The position numbers and the translations under genes were made by a program. Shown here one piece after another: positions 7,714 to 15,588 of a stretch of 35,544 nt of DNA. Under the pieces are notes generated by a model. The model saw nothing but the letters and a program-made list of their open reading frames with translations, was not told the DNA's origin and searched no databases. Numbering within the stretch: position 1 is the stretch's first letter; every line of letters starts with the position of its first letter. Source of the DNA: Paludibacteraceae bacterium (lineage in GTDB: Bacteria; Bacteroidota; Bacteroidia; Bacteroidales; Paludibacteraceae); assembly GCA_024401515.1 (NCBI GenBank), contig JAKSKY010000016.1, positions 1-35,544 of the forward strand, read 5' to 3'.

Positions 7714-10700
7714 ATGCGCAAATACGGATTGTCCCTACTGATTCTAATAGTTGTCCATTCGATGCTCTTCGCTCAAATGGGCAGCCGCATCACAACCTAC
7801 ACGACAGAAACGGGACTCTCCCAAAATACGGTAACAGACATTCTAAAGGGTGAATCAGGATTCATTTGGGTCACCACATTGGATGGACTTAACCGCTTCG
7901 ACGGATACGATTTCAAAAACTTCAAGGCCAGTTCCAAAGAGCTGGAACGTAGTGTCAGTAACCAATTCGTATCCATCAAGCAAGACCACTCCAAGCAACT
8001 GTGGATCCTCAACGACATCGGTCAAGTTCTCCGATTCAATCCCCAAAACGAGACGTTTACCCTCTATCCATCCGCCGATAGTAACCGAGGAGACAACTAT
8101 TTCTCAGCCAACGAGATCGTTCAACTCTCCCCCTCTGAGCTGTGGCTAATCGGCAACAGCGACAACGGTGCGATGCGAATCACCATCGAAGGAAACGGAT
8201 CAGCGCGCATCCAACATCTTTTGGGTCGGGACGACACACACGAAGGGGTAAGAATCAACAACGTATTTTTAGACAACAACGAGCAACATTGGCTCCTCAC
8301 GGAACAAGGCGCCGCTATCCTAAACATAAACGACACCACCCCTCAACTTGAATATATCACAGAGGGGAAAGGGAAGGCTACCTATATGATGGCGGAGACT
8401 CCCCAAGAGCTACTGATCGCGGCGGCACAACATAAAATCATTGTCTACGAAAAGGCAAAAAAGAGATTCTACACCACCTCGCCAACCCATGCGGCGAACC
8501 CATCCAGCGATTACACCCACATCTTCCTTTTGGACGATAAAAGCTTCTGCACCATCCAAAGCGACAATACAGTCGAAGTAATAGATTTAGGCAAATGGGA
8601 AGTGGCGGCGTCAGAGAAGATGAAAGGCACTCCGGAGAAATGTTGGCAAGACAATGAGAAAAATCTCTTCGTAAAGGTCAACGGAGGATACAATCTTTTC
8701 AAAGTGGATGTCCTTACAAAGGGAATCAAGCCATTACTACACTACCCTATCCGTTCCACCGTGGAACTACGCGACACCCTAGGAGTCACCTGGAGCGCTG
8801 ACAGCGAAGCGGGATTGCGCAAATCAGTCAATTTGGAGGAATCCTTGGCCATCGGACAAAACGCACCCCAGCACACCACCGTTTCGGACGAAACAAAGGC
8901 GATGCTAGAGGACCACAAACGACGCCTCTGGGTATCCAATGGGACCGGAGGCATTCGAATCTACAACTCCGACGACCAATTATTAGGCTATTTAGATCGC
9001 AGAGGTCTCATCTCCAAGGCAAACGCAGTTGAATCATTCGGCACCGACCACTGCTTCTACCAAAGCAGAAACGGAGTCATCTGGATCGCATCCAACGAGG
9101 GGTTGTTTGAACTCAACGAGACAAGTGAAGAACACTTCTCCGTCAAAGAGTGCAAAGCCTCACAAAAGGAATACCAGCCCCTCTCCCATCATTTCACATC
9201 CATGTTGGAGGATTCCAAAGGAAGGCTATGGCTCGCCTCTCCGAACGGAGGGTTACACCTTCTCGTAAAGGAGGGGAACGAATACAAATTCTATCATAAA
9301 GAGAATGCGTTTAAGTTCAACTACCCACCTACCGTGGAGAAATCGCACTCTCTGATGGAGGATAAGAATGGCAATATTTGGCTAGGTTCCAGCGAGGGAA
9401 TCACCATCTTCTCCACCGAATTCTCCGCACCCGAGGAGATCCGTTTCTTCTTCTACAACACGGAAAACACCAATTTGACCAACAGTAGCATTTACGATAT
9501 TTTCCAAGATGACAAAGGGAACATCTGGCTCGCCTCATTTGGCGGAGGATTGTTCAAAGTGAAAGGCGATTTCGTCCTTTTCCAAACACCCGAATTCGAA
9601 TCCTTTAACAGAGGGAACAACAAATTCCCTTCCGATTTGCTATTGGACATTGTAGATGACGAGCGGAACAATCTATGGATATTGACCGAGGAGGCTATCA
9701 TAAAGTTTAACACGGAGACTAACTTAGCGGAATCATTCGGTCAAGCCTTAGGCAGAAAAGGAGAGGATCCGACAGGAAGAAGATTGGTCAGAAGATACGC
9801 GGGTACCATCTCCACCACCACCAATTCAGGCTTTTTCACCTTTCATCCCCAAGAGATAAAGACATCGGAATACGCACCACAAATCGTCTTCACCAGATTC
9901 TTGCTATTCAACAAAGAGCAAGACATCAAAGACCCACAATCGGTGGTTCAATCATCGGCGGATTACTTAACCGACATCACGCTAGAACACAATCAATCCG
10001 TATTCTCCATCGAATATGCCGCACTCGACTATCGATTCCCCGAACATACCCAATACGCCTATAAACTGGAACCATTCGAAACGGAATGGAACTATGTGGG
10101 CAAACAAAGACTCGCCACCTACACCAATCTTCCCAAAGGAGAATATCGCTTCATGGTAAAATCCACCAACAGCGATGGCGTGTGGCAGGAAAACACGAGG
10201 GAATTGAAGATTACAGTTTTGCCATCTTTTTGGGAGACCGGATGGGCCTATATCATCTATGCGCTAATCATCCTTCTGATTATATTCGCCTCCGCATCTT
10301 TCTATCGCACCAAGACAAAGATGAAGATGGAACAGGAGATCTCTGATTCAAAGCTCCAATTCTTCACGGACATATCCCACGAATTACGCACGCCACTCAC
10401 GCTTATCAACGCGCCTTTGGAGAATGTATTGGAGAATGGCAACCTTCAGGAAGCGGACAAGGAGCAACTGGAGGTTGTCCGCACCAACACCAACAGAATG
10501 CTGCGGATGATGAACCAAATCATGGACTTCAGGAAGATCCAAAGCAATAAAATGAGGCTTCGCGTGGAGCAGACTAAATTAGGAGATTTCATCGCCTCCT
10601 GCAGCACAACCTTCCTCAAATTAGCGGACAACCGCAACATAAAATTCACCATTTTGGACGAAACCGAAGGGGCTACTTTCTGGATGGACCGAGATAAAAT

Positions 10701-11922
10701 CGACACCATCATTTTCAACCTACTCTCCAACGCCTTCAAATTCACACCTGACGGCAATGCAGTCTCCGTACGTACCTATGTGGAGAACGGCGAGGGAGCC
10801 ATCGAAGTGGCGGATAAAGGCTGTGGTATGCCCAAAGAAAAACTGCCTACCATCTTCGAACGATACACGACACTACAAAACTTCTCGCTGACCAAACAAA
10901 GCGGGACAGGCATAGGACTCTCCCTAGTAAAGGAAATCGTGGAACTACACAAAGCCTCCGTCCTCGTGGAAAGCGAGCCCAATGTAGGCACCACCTTCAC
11001 CATCAAGCTACGACCAGGCGTAAACCATTTCGACAACACGGTGGATATCGTCATCAGCGATGAGACCCAAGAGAAGGAAGAGGCTAACACCTCAGCGAAT
11101 AGCCTCAACAATGTTCCTACGAGCAACGATGGACTAGCCACCTTGTTGATTGTGGAAGACAACGAACAACTCCGCACCTTCCTACGATCTGTCCTTTCAA
11201 AACGATTCAGAATCATCGAGGCCGCTAATGGCAAAATCGGTTTTGAGACCGCGACCAAGGAGTTGCCGGATTTCATATTGACAGACATTATGATGCCGAT
11301 CATGGATGGTATGGAAATGACCCAAAAACTGCGTTCTAGCGAACAGACATCGCACATCCCTATCATCCTATTGACAGCCAAAACTGATATGCAAAGCAAA
11401 ATCGACTGTCTGAAAATAGGCGCTAACGACTATATCACCAAGCCATTCAGCATGGCTTATCTTGAGGCGCGCATTGAGAACATCCTCAAAGAGCGCGAGC
11501 AATGGCAAGAACGTTACAAAAGCAAACTGATTACCAAAGCGCCAACCCAAACAGAGGAAACGACATCCTCGCAGGAGGAGGAACCATTGGTCGGAAAAGA
11601 TGACGCTTTCATGAAGAGTATCGTCGAAATCATCCAACAGAACATGGACAACAGCGAGTTCTCCGTCGAAGATCTGCAAGATGCCCTCAAGGTAGGCAAA
11701 TGGCACCTCACCGCCAAAGTCAAGGCGCTCGTCGGACTTACCCCTATGGAGTTCATACGAGAAACCAGACTCACCCACGCCGCGGAGTTGATCGACAACA
11801 GCGACTACAACATGACTCAAATCACCTATATGATCGGCATGTCCGACTCGCGCTATTTCAGTAGATGCTTCAAGCAGAAGTTCGGCGTGACACCAACAGA
11901 GTACAAAAACAGAAAAAGATAG
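7714..11922 (+). CDS. Hybrid two-component system regulator (HTCS) downstream of apbE
   Basis: This 1402-residue one-protein signalling chain spans the inner membrane. In order: signal peptide (1-20); a periplasmic two-propeller sensor built of Reg_prop-type repeats such as GFIWVTTLDGLNRFDG, GNIWLGSSEG and GNIWLASFGGGLF; a Y_Y_Y domain (about 757-835); a membrane helix (844-864); a HisKA domain with phospho-acceptor His889 in DISHELRTPL; a HATPase domain with NLLSNAFKFTP (N box), DKGCGMP and GTGIGLSL; a receiver domain with Asp1191 in LTDIMMP; and a C-terminal AraC-type DNA-binding domain (about 1319-1402). All catalytic residues are intact. HTCSs usually sense oligosaccharides and switch on the adjacent polysaccharide locus. 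Here no SusC/SusD or glycosidase lies near, and the partner gene is apbE, so the signal and targets are open. Confidence 0.93.
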   Translation: MRKYGLSLLILIVVHSMLFAQMGSRITTYTTETGLSQNTVTDILKGESGFIWVTTLDGLNRFDGYDFKNFKASSKELERSVSNQFVSIKQDHSKQLWILNDIGQVLRFNPQNETFTLYPSADSNRGDNYFSANEIVQLSPSELWLIGNSDNGAMRITIEGNGSARIQHLLGRDDTHEGVRINNVFLDNNEQHWLLTEQGAAILNINDTTPQLEYITEGKGKATYMMAETPQELLIAAAQHKIIVYEKAKKRFYTTSPTHAANPSSDYTHIFLLDDKSFCTIQSDNTVEVIDLGKWEVAASEKMKGTPEKCWQDNEKNLFVKVNGGYNLFKVDVLTKGIKPLLHYPIRSTVELRDTLGVTWSADSEAGLRKSVNLEESLAIGQNAPQHTTVSDETKAMLEDHKRRLWVSNGTGGIRIYNSDDQLLGYLDRRGLISKANAVESFGTDHCFYQSRNGVIWIASNEGLFELNETSEEHFSVKECKASQKEYQPLSHHFTSMLEDSKGRLWLASPNGGLHLLVKEGNEYKFYHKENAFKFNYPPTVEKSHSLMEDKNGNIWLGSSEGITIFSTEFSAPEEIRFFFYNTENTNLTNSSIYDIFQDDKGNIWLASFGGGLFKVKGDFVLFQTPEFESFNRGNNKFPSDLLLDIVDDERNNLWILTEEAIIKFNTETNLAESFGQALGRKGEDPTGRRLVRRYAGTISTTTNSGFFTFHPQEIKTSEYAPQIVFTRFLLFNKEQDIKDPQSVVQSSADYLTDITLEHNQSVFSIEYAALDYRFPEHTQYAYKLEPFETEWNYVGKQRLATYTNLPKGEYRFMVKSTNSDGVWQENTRELKITVLPSFWETGWAYIIYALIILLIIFASASFYRTKTKMKMEQEISDSKLQFFTDISHELRTPLTLINAPLENVLENGNLQEADKEQLEVVRTNTNRMLRMMNQIMDFRKIQSNKMRLRVEQTKLGDFIASCSTTFLKLADNRNIKFTILDETEGATFWMDRDKIDTIIFNLLSNAFKFTPDGNAVSVRTYVENGEGAIEVADKGCGMPKEKLPTIFERYTTLQNFSLTKQSGTGIGLSLVKEIVELHKASVLVESEPNVGTTFTIKLRPGVNHFDNTVDIVISDETQEKEEANTSANSLNNVPTSNDGLATLLIVEDNEQLRTFLRSVLSKRFRIIEAANGKIGFETATKELPDFILTDIMMPIMDGMEMTQKLRSSEQTSHIPIILLTAKTDMQSKIDCLKIGANDYITKPFSMAYLEARIENILKEREQWQERYKSKLITKAPTQTEETTSSQEEEPLVGKDDAFMKSIVEIIQQNMDNSEFSVEDLQDALKVGKWHLTAKVKALVGLTPMEFIRETRLTHAAELIDNSDYNMTQITYMIGMSDSRYFSRCFKQKFGVTPTEYKNRKR

Positions 11923-11949
11923 ATGTTAACCACTGGAAAATTAAACATT

Positions 11950-12492
11950 TTAATTCCCACCTATCTTTCTGGGGCCACTTAAGCATGACTCAATCTCATC
12001 CTTTGAAGGGTGGAAATTGCAAAGTTTATGGTAGCAAGGCTTCGATCCATTAAATAACACTAAAATTGTATCTGCCCCAAACGCACCAGAGAACCTCTCT
12101 GCCACGTCATGGGACTGGCCCTCCTTGTCAAAAAATGTATAATAAACGAGATTAGCGGATTTTACGGATTCATACTTAGTCACATAGCCTATGGTAACAT
12201 AAGCATCCTTATATATGATTTCCCGATGAGTGACACCGACATAATAGCTATTTACCCAAATGTTTATTAGGCAACTCAGCGCAACTATAAGTGCCACAAA
12301 AAAATTACTGTAAGAGAATAGCCAAATTATTAGAAAAATCTGATAAGCATAGACCATAACACTTAACAATATTAATAATGCTTTGTTTTCATACAAAGAA
12401 GTGCCAGGAATTAATACGGTGTACTGAAGAAGAACGCCTGCAATGAGCAGAACAAAAAACACCAGAATCTTTAATCTATTTTTACCACCCAC
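11950..12492 (-). CDS. Unrecognised membrane protein with C-terminal soluble domain (possibly DUF3592-like)
   Basis: The 180-residue protein has three predicted membrane helices (about 7-26, 38-58, 62-83) and then a soluble domain of about 95 residues. The soluble part has the shape ITIGYVTKYE...YTFFDKEGQ...GADTILVLFNGSKPCYHKL. This recalls DUF3592-type domains, where a short beta-rich segment ends in a 'value + Pro + His/Ser' turn, but similarity is weak and I do not claim the family. The gene is AT-rich compared with the flanking HTCS and manC and converges on the HTCS with only 27 bases between stops. A strong hairpin terminator isolates it from manC upstream, and I see no clear TAnnTTTG box before it. 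Function unknown. Confidence 0.6.
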   Translation of the reverse strand: MGGKNRLKILVFFVLLIAGVLLQYTVLIPGTSLYENKALLILLSVMVYAYQIFLIIWLFSYSNFFVALIVALSCLINIWVNSYYVGVTHREIIYKDAYVTIGYVTKYESVKSANLVYYTFFDKEGQSHDVAERFSGAFGADTILVLFNGSKPCYHKLCNFHPSKDEIESCLSGPRKIGGN

Positions 12493-12541
12493 ATCTATTA
12501 TCTATTTATAAAACTAAAACCATAAGGTAGAATTTAACAAA

Positions 12542-12583
12542 ACATCGGACTGTCCACGCTTGGAGAACAGTCCGATGTTTTTG
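12542..12583. terminator. Strong bidirectional hairpin terminator after manC
   Basis: ACATCGGACTGT (12542-12553) and ACAGTCCGATGT (12567-12578) form a perfect 12-bp stem. T-rich runs follow on both strands (TTTTT on plus, TTTTGTT on minus). It lies about 20 bases beyond the manC stop and should end manC transcription before the small membrane-protein gene. Confidence 0.85.
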
Positions 12584-12599
12584 ACGCAAAAAGAATGGA

Positions 12600-13682
12600 T
12601 TATATAAACTCCTCACCAATCTTCACCTGCGTATCATTCACAAATTGTCTGATGCGTTGCTCCTCTGATTTCTTACAGATAAGCAATGCCTTGTCCGCCT
12701 CAGCTACGATATAACCCTCCAAACCTTGGATGACAGCCAATCGACCCTCTGGAAGCGCTATGACATTGTCCTTACACTCATAAAGAAGGGACTTGCATTT
12801 CAAAGTAACGTTCTGTTCAGCATCCTTCTCGGCATGCTCATACACAGATCCCCAAGTTCCCAAATCAGACCATCCGAAATTGGCGGCCAAAACATGAACA
12901 TTAGTCGCCTTCTCCAAAATCGCATAGTCAATGGAGATATTGGTGCAAGATTGGTAGATGCTATCGATAAAGGCTTGTTCCTTGTCTGTTCCGTAGCAAT
13001 CCATTCCCTTCTCGAACTTGCGGTTCATCTCGTTCAAATACAAGTCGAACGCCTCGATAATCGTCTTCACATTCCAAAGGAACATACCTGAGTTCCAATA
13101 AAAATCGCCACTGGCCAAGAACATCTCCGCCATCTCCCTATTAGGCTTCTCCGTAAAGGTCTTCACCTTCATGATATTATCGCCTCCGGTCACATCAGCC
13201 ACTTGGATATATCCATATCCGGTCTCCGGACGGCTAGGTTTGATACCCAATGTTAAGATATCATTGTGCGTACTGGTATAATCCAAACCACACTTAATTG
13301 TCTGAACAAACTCATCCTCTTTCAAGATCAAATGGTCCGATGGAGAAACCACCACATTGGCATCCGGATTTTCAGCCAAGATACGGTTCATCGCATAAGC
13401 GATACATGGAGCGGTATTTCGTCTAGCAGGTTCCAACAAGACTTGATTATCCCTCAATTCAGGCAACTGTTCCAAAATCAAATCTTTATAATGGCTATTG
13501 GAAGCGATTAAAATATTCTCCTTAGGGACAATTTTCAAGAAACGGTCATAAGTCATTTGCAACAATGAACGTCCCGTTCCAAAGAAATCCAAGAACTGCT
13601 TAGGCTTATTGTTTGTGCTGAATGGCCAAAAGCGGCTACCCACACCACCTGCCATGATCACACAATAATTGTTATTTTTCAT
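12600..13682 (-). CDS. manC: Mannose-1-phosphate guanylyltransferase
   Basis: This cytosolic nucleotidyltransferase makes GDP-mannose from GTP and mannose-1-phosphate for fucose, capsule and glycan synthesis. The 360 residues hold the GT-A pyrophosphorylase signature GGVGSRFWP (12-20) followed by KPKQF, then RRNTAPCIAYA (87-97), the PSDH motif (114-117) and FTEKP (176-180). The length covers the nucleotidyltransferase domain and a short left-handed-helix region. There is no C-terminal phosphomannose isomerase domain, so this is the single-function form. It is transcribed leftward on its own: about 350 bases without a gene lie upstream and a strong terminator follows its stop. The nearest -7-like box on its strand is TATTTTTG at 13808-13815, with no good -33 element. 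Confidence 0.92.
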   Translation of the reverse strand: MKNNNYCVIMAGGVGSRFWPFSTNNKPKQFLDFFGTGRSLLQMTYDRFLKIVPKENILIASNSHYKDLILEQLPELRDNQVLLEPARRNTAPCIAYAMNRILAENPDANVVVSPSDHLILKEDEFVQTIKCGLDYTSTHNDILTLGIKPSRPETGYGYIQVADVTGGDNIMKVKTFTEKPNREMAEMFLASGDFYWNSGMFLWNVKTIIEAFDLYLNEMNRKFEKGMDCYGTDKEQAFIDSIYQSCTNISIDYAILEKATNVHVLAANFGWSDLGTWGSVYEHAEKDAEQNVTLKCKSLLYECKDNVIALPEGRLAVIQGLEGYIVAEADKALLICKKSEEQRIRQFVNDTQVKIGEEFI

Positions 13683-13972
13683 TTTACAATGCGTTATAGT
13701 TACGGGTGGACCCGATTGTTATTACAAAGTATCATACGGACGCAACAGATGGTTAATACCTCCACAAAACAAGAGTACCAACATCCATTTCGAGCGAATA
13801 AATCGCACAAAAATAATAAATCCGCACATAATAATTGACATCTTTAATGCAAATAAAAACAAATATCATATGAACAAGATGATAAAAAAGAGAAATTGGA
13901 CTCATACACACCTAATTATCAGGAACATAAAACACGCAAGCACTCATCAAATAATTTTTTTCATTATATGTA
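13683..13972. other. AT-rich intergenic region between manC and the tRNA-Leu pair
   Basis: No convincing gene is seen. The one frame crossing it reads through the divergent manC leader and has no recognisable features. It holds a weak minus-strand -7-like box (13808-13815) that could serve manC. Confidence 0.5.
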
Positions 13973-14002
13973 TTGAGTAATCAAAAAATATTTCTACCTT
14001 TG
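13973..14002 (+). promoter_or_regulatory. Promoter of tRNA-Leu copy 1
   Basis: TTG (13973-13975), a 19-base spacer and TACCTTTG (13995-14002) form a full Bacteroidota promoter, 32 bases before the tRNA 5' end. Confidence 0.8.
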
Positions 14003-14034
14003 CACCGCAATTGAGAACGAATAGTTGTTCAATC

Positions 14035-14118
14035 GCCCAGATGGCGGAATCGGTAGACGCGCTGGTCTCAAACACCAGTGGATTCACTTCCATCCCGGTT
14101 CGACCCCGGGTCTGGGTA
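14035..14118 (+). tRNA. tRNA-Leu (anticodon CAA), copy 1
   Basis: The 84-base cloverleaf has acceptor arms GCCCAGA/TCTGGGT (with a G-U at the first pair), an anticodon stem CTGGT/ACCAG around loop CTCAAAC with anticodon CAA (reads UUG), a long variable arm (TGGA/TCCA stem) typical of class II tRNA-Leu, and a T arm CCCGG-TTCGACC-CCGGG. The discriminator base is A and the CCA end is not encoded. It has its own promoter and its own terminator at 14122-14158. The copy at 14253-14336 is identical. Confidence 0.95.
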
Positions 14119-14121
14119 CAA

Positions 14122-14158
14122 ACCTCCGAAGGAAACTTCGGAGGTTTTCTTTTTTTTT
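14122..14158 (+). terminator. Terminator of tRNA-Leu copy 1
   Basis: ACCTCCGAAG (14122-14131), GAAA loop and CTTCGGAGGT (14136-14145) give a 10-bp perfect stem, followed by a T-rich tail to 14158. It starts 4 bases after the tRNA end. Confidence 0.92.
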
Positions 14159-14189
14159 CAAAAGAAGGAATAAAAATATCCGTCAAAAA

Positions 14190-14220
14190 TTTGCACATTC
14201 AAAAATTAGCATTACCTTTG
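14190..14220 (+). promoter_or_regulatory. Promoter of tRNA-Leu copy 2
   Basis: TTTG (14190-14193), a 19-base spacer and TACCTTTG (14213-14220) reproduce the arrangement of copy 1. The -33 element is TTTG here against ATTG in copy 1, so copy 2 matches the consensus better. Confidence 0.85.
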
Positions 14221-14252
14221 CACCGCAATTGGGAACAAATAGTTCTTCAATC

Positions 14253-14336
14253 GCCCAGATGGCGGAATCGGTAGACGCGCTGGTCTCAAACACCAGTGGA
14301 TTCACTTCCATCCCGGTTCGACCCCGGGTCTGGGTA
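14253..14336 (+). tRNA. tRNA-Leu (anticodon CAA), copy 2
   Basis: Identical over all 84 bases to copy 1, with the same CAA anticodon, long variable arm and unencoded CCA end. It lies 218 bases downstream with its own promoter and terminator, so the two genes can be transcribed independently. The extra dose may support decoding of UUG codons. Confidence 0.95.
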
Positions 14337-14339
14337 CAA

Positions 14340-14369
14340 ACCTCCGAAGGAAACTTCGGAGGTTTTTTT
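14340..14369 (+). terminator. Terminator of tRNA-Leu copy 2
   Basis: The 10-bp stem ACCTCCGAAG/CTTCGGAGGT with GAAA loop is the same as in copy 1 and is followed by seven T. Confidence 0.92.
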
Positions 14370-14674
14370 ATTTCTCCTAACAAGCAATCTTCCTCGCTTC
14401 GCATTCCAAGTTCTAGGGCCAATAACTCACAATCATCCAATCAAAACAATTTTTTGGAAAAAAAGAATGGGTAGACCGATAGGCCTACCCAATTTCGCAA
14501 AGCTTACACAAATACACTCAGATAATGTTCAAGTTTCAGTTCAGAATTAAACCATTATTACACTTTATCAATAATCGTTCTGTCATTGATGCCACAAAAT
14601 TAATTCATTTAATCGAATAAACATACACAAACACTCTTTTTTTTATAAAAAAGGTTAATTGACAACAAATTTCC
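14370..14674. other. Intergenic region without a gene, one hairpin
   Basis: No coding frame is convincing. GGGTAG (14469-14474) and CTACCC (14485-14490) can form a stem that on the minus strand is followed by ATTC and a run of T, resembling a terminator facing left. No leftward gene upstream of it explains that. A weak ATCAAT/ATTGAT inverted repeat lies at 14567-14590. Confidence 0.4.
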
Positions 14675-14707
14675 GACAAATGTCATCGAGCGGATGACGA
14701 ATGTCAT
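14675..14707. promoter_or_regulatory. Putative operator: two direct repeats with 21-base period
   Basis: GACAAATGTCAT (14675-14686) and GACGAATGTCAT (14696-14707) differ at one base in twelve and are offset by 21 bases, two turns of DNA. Each core is also a dyad (GAC-4-GTC). They end 21 bases before the -33 element of the lipoprotein promoter, the normal place for an activator site. AraC-type and LytTR-type regulators bind repeats with this period. The assignment to a regulator is inference. Confidence 0.5.
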
Positions 14708-14728
14708 TTCATATTCAACAAAAAAAAT

Positions 14729-14759
14729 TTGCAAAATGAATATTTTAACCATACCTTTG
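14729..14759 (+). promoter_or_regulatory. Promoter of the lipoprotein-DUF5723 unit
   Basis: TTG (14729-14731, part of TTTG), a 20-base spacer and TACCTTTG (14752-14759) make a strong match to the Bacteroidota promoter, 67 bases before the lipoprotein ATG. Confidence 0.8.
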
Positions 14760-14826
14760 ATTCAAAGTATAATATTACTACATGTGTGAATTTTAAGAAC
14801 ATTTGTCTACTCAACAAACGTAATTT

Positions 14827-15576
14827 ATGGACAATCCTATTTTGCAAAAATTAAAACGAGGAGCCCTTTTATCGCTACTCGCCTCTTCCCTACTATCATC
14901 CTGTGTGCAGGAAGAATACGATCTTTCCAATCTGGAAAACGAGCGGATGAAGACAGAAACCGCCGTGAGCCTTCCCATTGGCACCGTCCACTTCTGCATA
15001 GGTGATTTCTTTTCACAAGGAAACGCGAAAGGCTTTATCACCACATTAGACTCAATCATCAAAGTCCGTTATTTGGAAGAGGGAGAAGAGTTACAATTCC
15101 CTATCATCGCCCAAAAAGTGGAGATTTCTTCCGAAGACACGCTCACAGGGGTAAGGTACTCTGAGATTAAAGGACAATTGGACTCTCTGGAGGTAGCCGA
15201 TCTTAAACTGGAGATAGAGAACCAACTACCAGTAGACGCGGAACTCACAGTCCGTTTCCTAAAAAGAGTTAAAGACCCTAAGGATCCGGAGAAAGAGATA
15301 TACGAAGAGATGCCTCAATTAGCACGTAGCGTCAAAGTCAACAAATCAACAGTCCACCCTCAAACCAAAGAGTTGCAAACTCCTTTCAAGGAGACCACCA
15401 GCATCAAATTTGTCGGCGAAGAGTGTCGGGACATCGAAAAAGTGACCGACCTTATCTTCTCGTACAATGTCAACAGCATCGTAGACGAAGATGTCATTTA
15501 CCTCGCCAAGGATTACAAATTCAATCTTTTCGCCACCATGTACTTGAAGGCTAAACTAATATTCGACATCAAATAA
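14827..15576 (+). CDS. Lipoprotein of unknown function, first gene of a pair with a DUF5723 protein
   Basis: The 249-residue protein has a lipoprotein signal peptide: basic start (QKLKRG), hydrophobic stretch, and lipobox LSSC with Cys26. The mature part looks beta-rich and acidic: a stretch of paired Glu (EEGEELQF), a middle segment SLEVADLKLEIENQLPVDAELTVRFLKRV resembling an Ig-like or LEA-like strand pattern, and a closing set of strands. I do not recognise the family. The gene ends 12 bases before the start of the outer-membrane protein gene, with AAGGAGGAGG between them acting as ribosome-binding sequence, so the two are one operon. A lipoprotein next to a barrel protein suggests they work as a pair at the outer membrane (inference). 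Confidence 0.85.
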   Translation: MDNPILQKLKRGALLSLLASSLLSSCVQEEYDLSNLENERMKTETAVSLPIGTVHFCIGDFFSQGNAKGFITTLDSIIKVRYLEEGEELQFPIIAQKVEISSEDTLTGVRYSEIKGQLDSLEVADLKLEIENQLPVDAELTVRFLKRVKDPKDPEKEIYEEMPQLARSVKVNKSTVHPQTKELQTPFKETTSIKFVGEECRDIEKVTDLIFSYNVNSIVDEDVIYLAKDYKFNLFATMYLKAKLIFDIK

Positions 15577-15588
15577 GGAGGAGGAGAC

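Larger units (their letters stand above)
13995..14363 (+). repeat. 218-base tandem duplication of a whole tRNA-Leu transcription unit
   Basis: The block from the TACCTTTG box through the terminator stem (13995-14145) recurs at 14213-14363, an offset of exactly 218 bases. The tRNA and terminator stem are identical. The short leader between promoter and tRNA has three substitutions, and the T-rich tails and the spacer before the second copy are unrelated. Confidence 0.9.

Noticed and set aside
14011..14474. Two overlapping frames that run through the tRNA-Leu genes, one repeating itself
   Set aside because: They are translations of the tRNAs and their duplicated flanks. The repeat in the protein is the 218-base duplication, not a gene.
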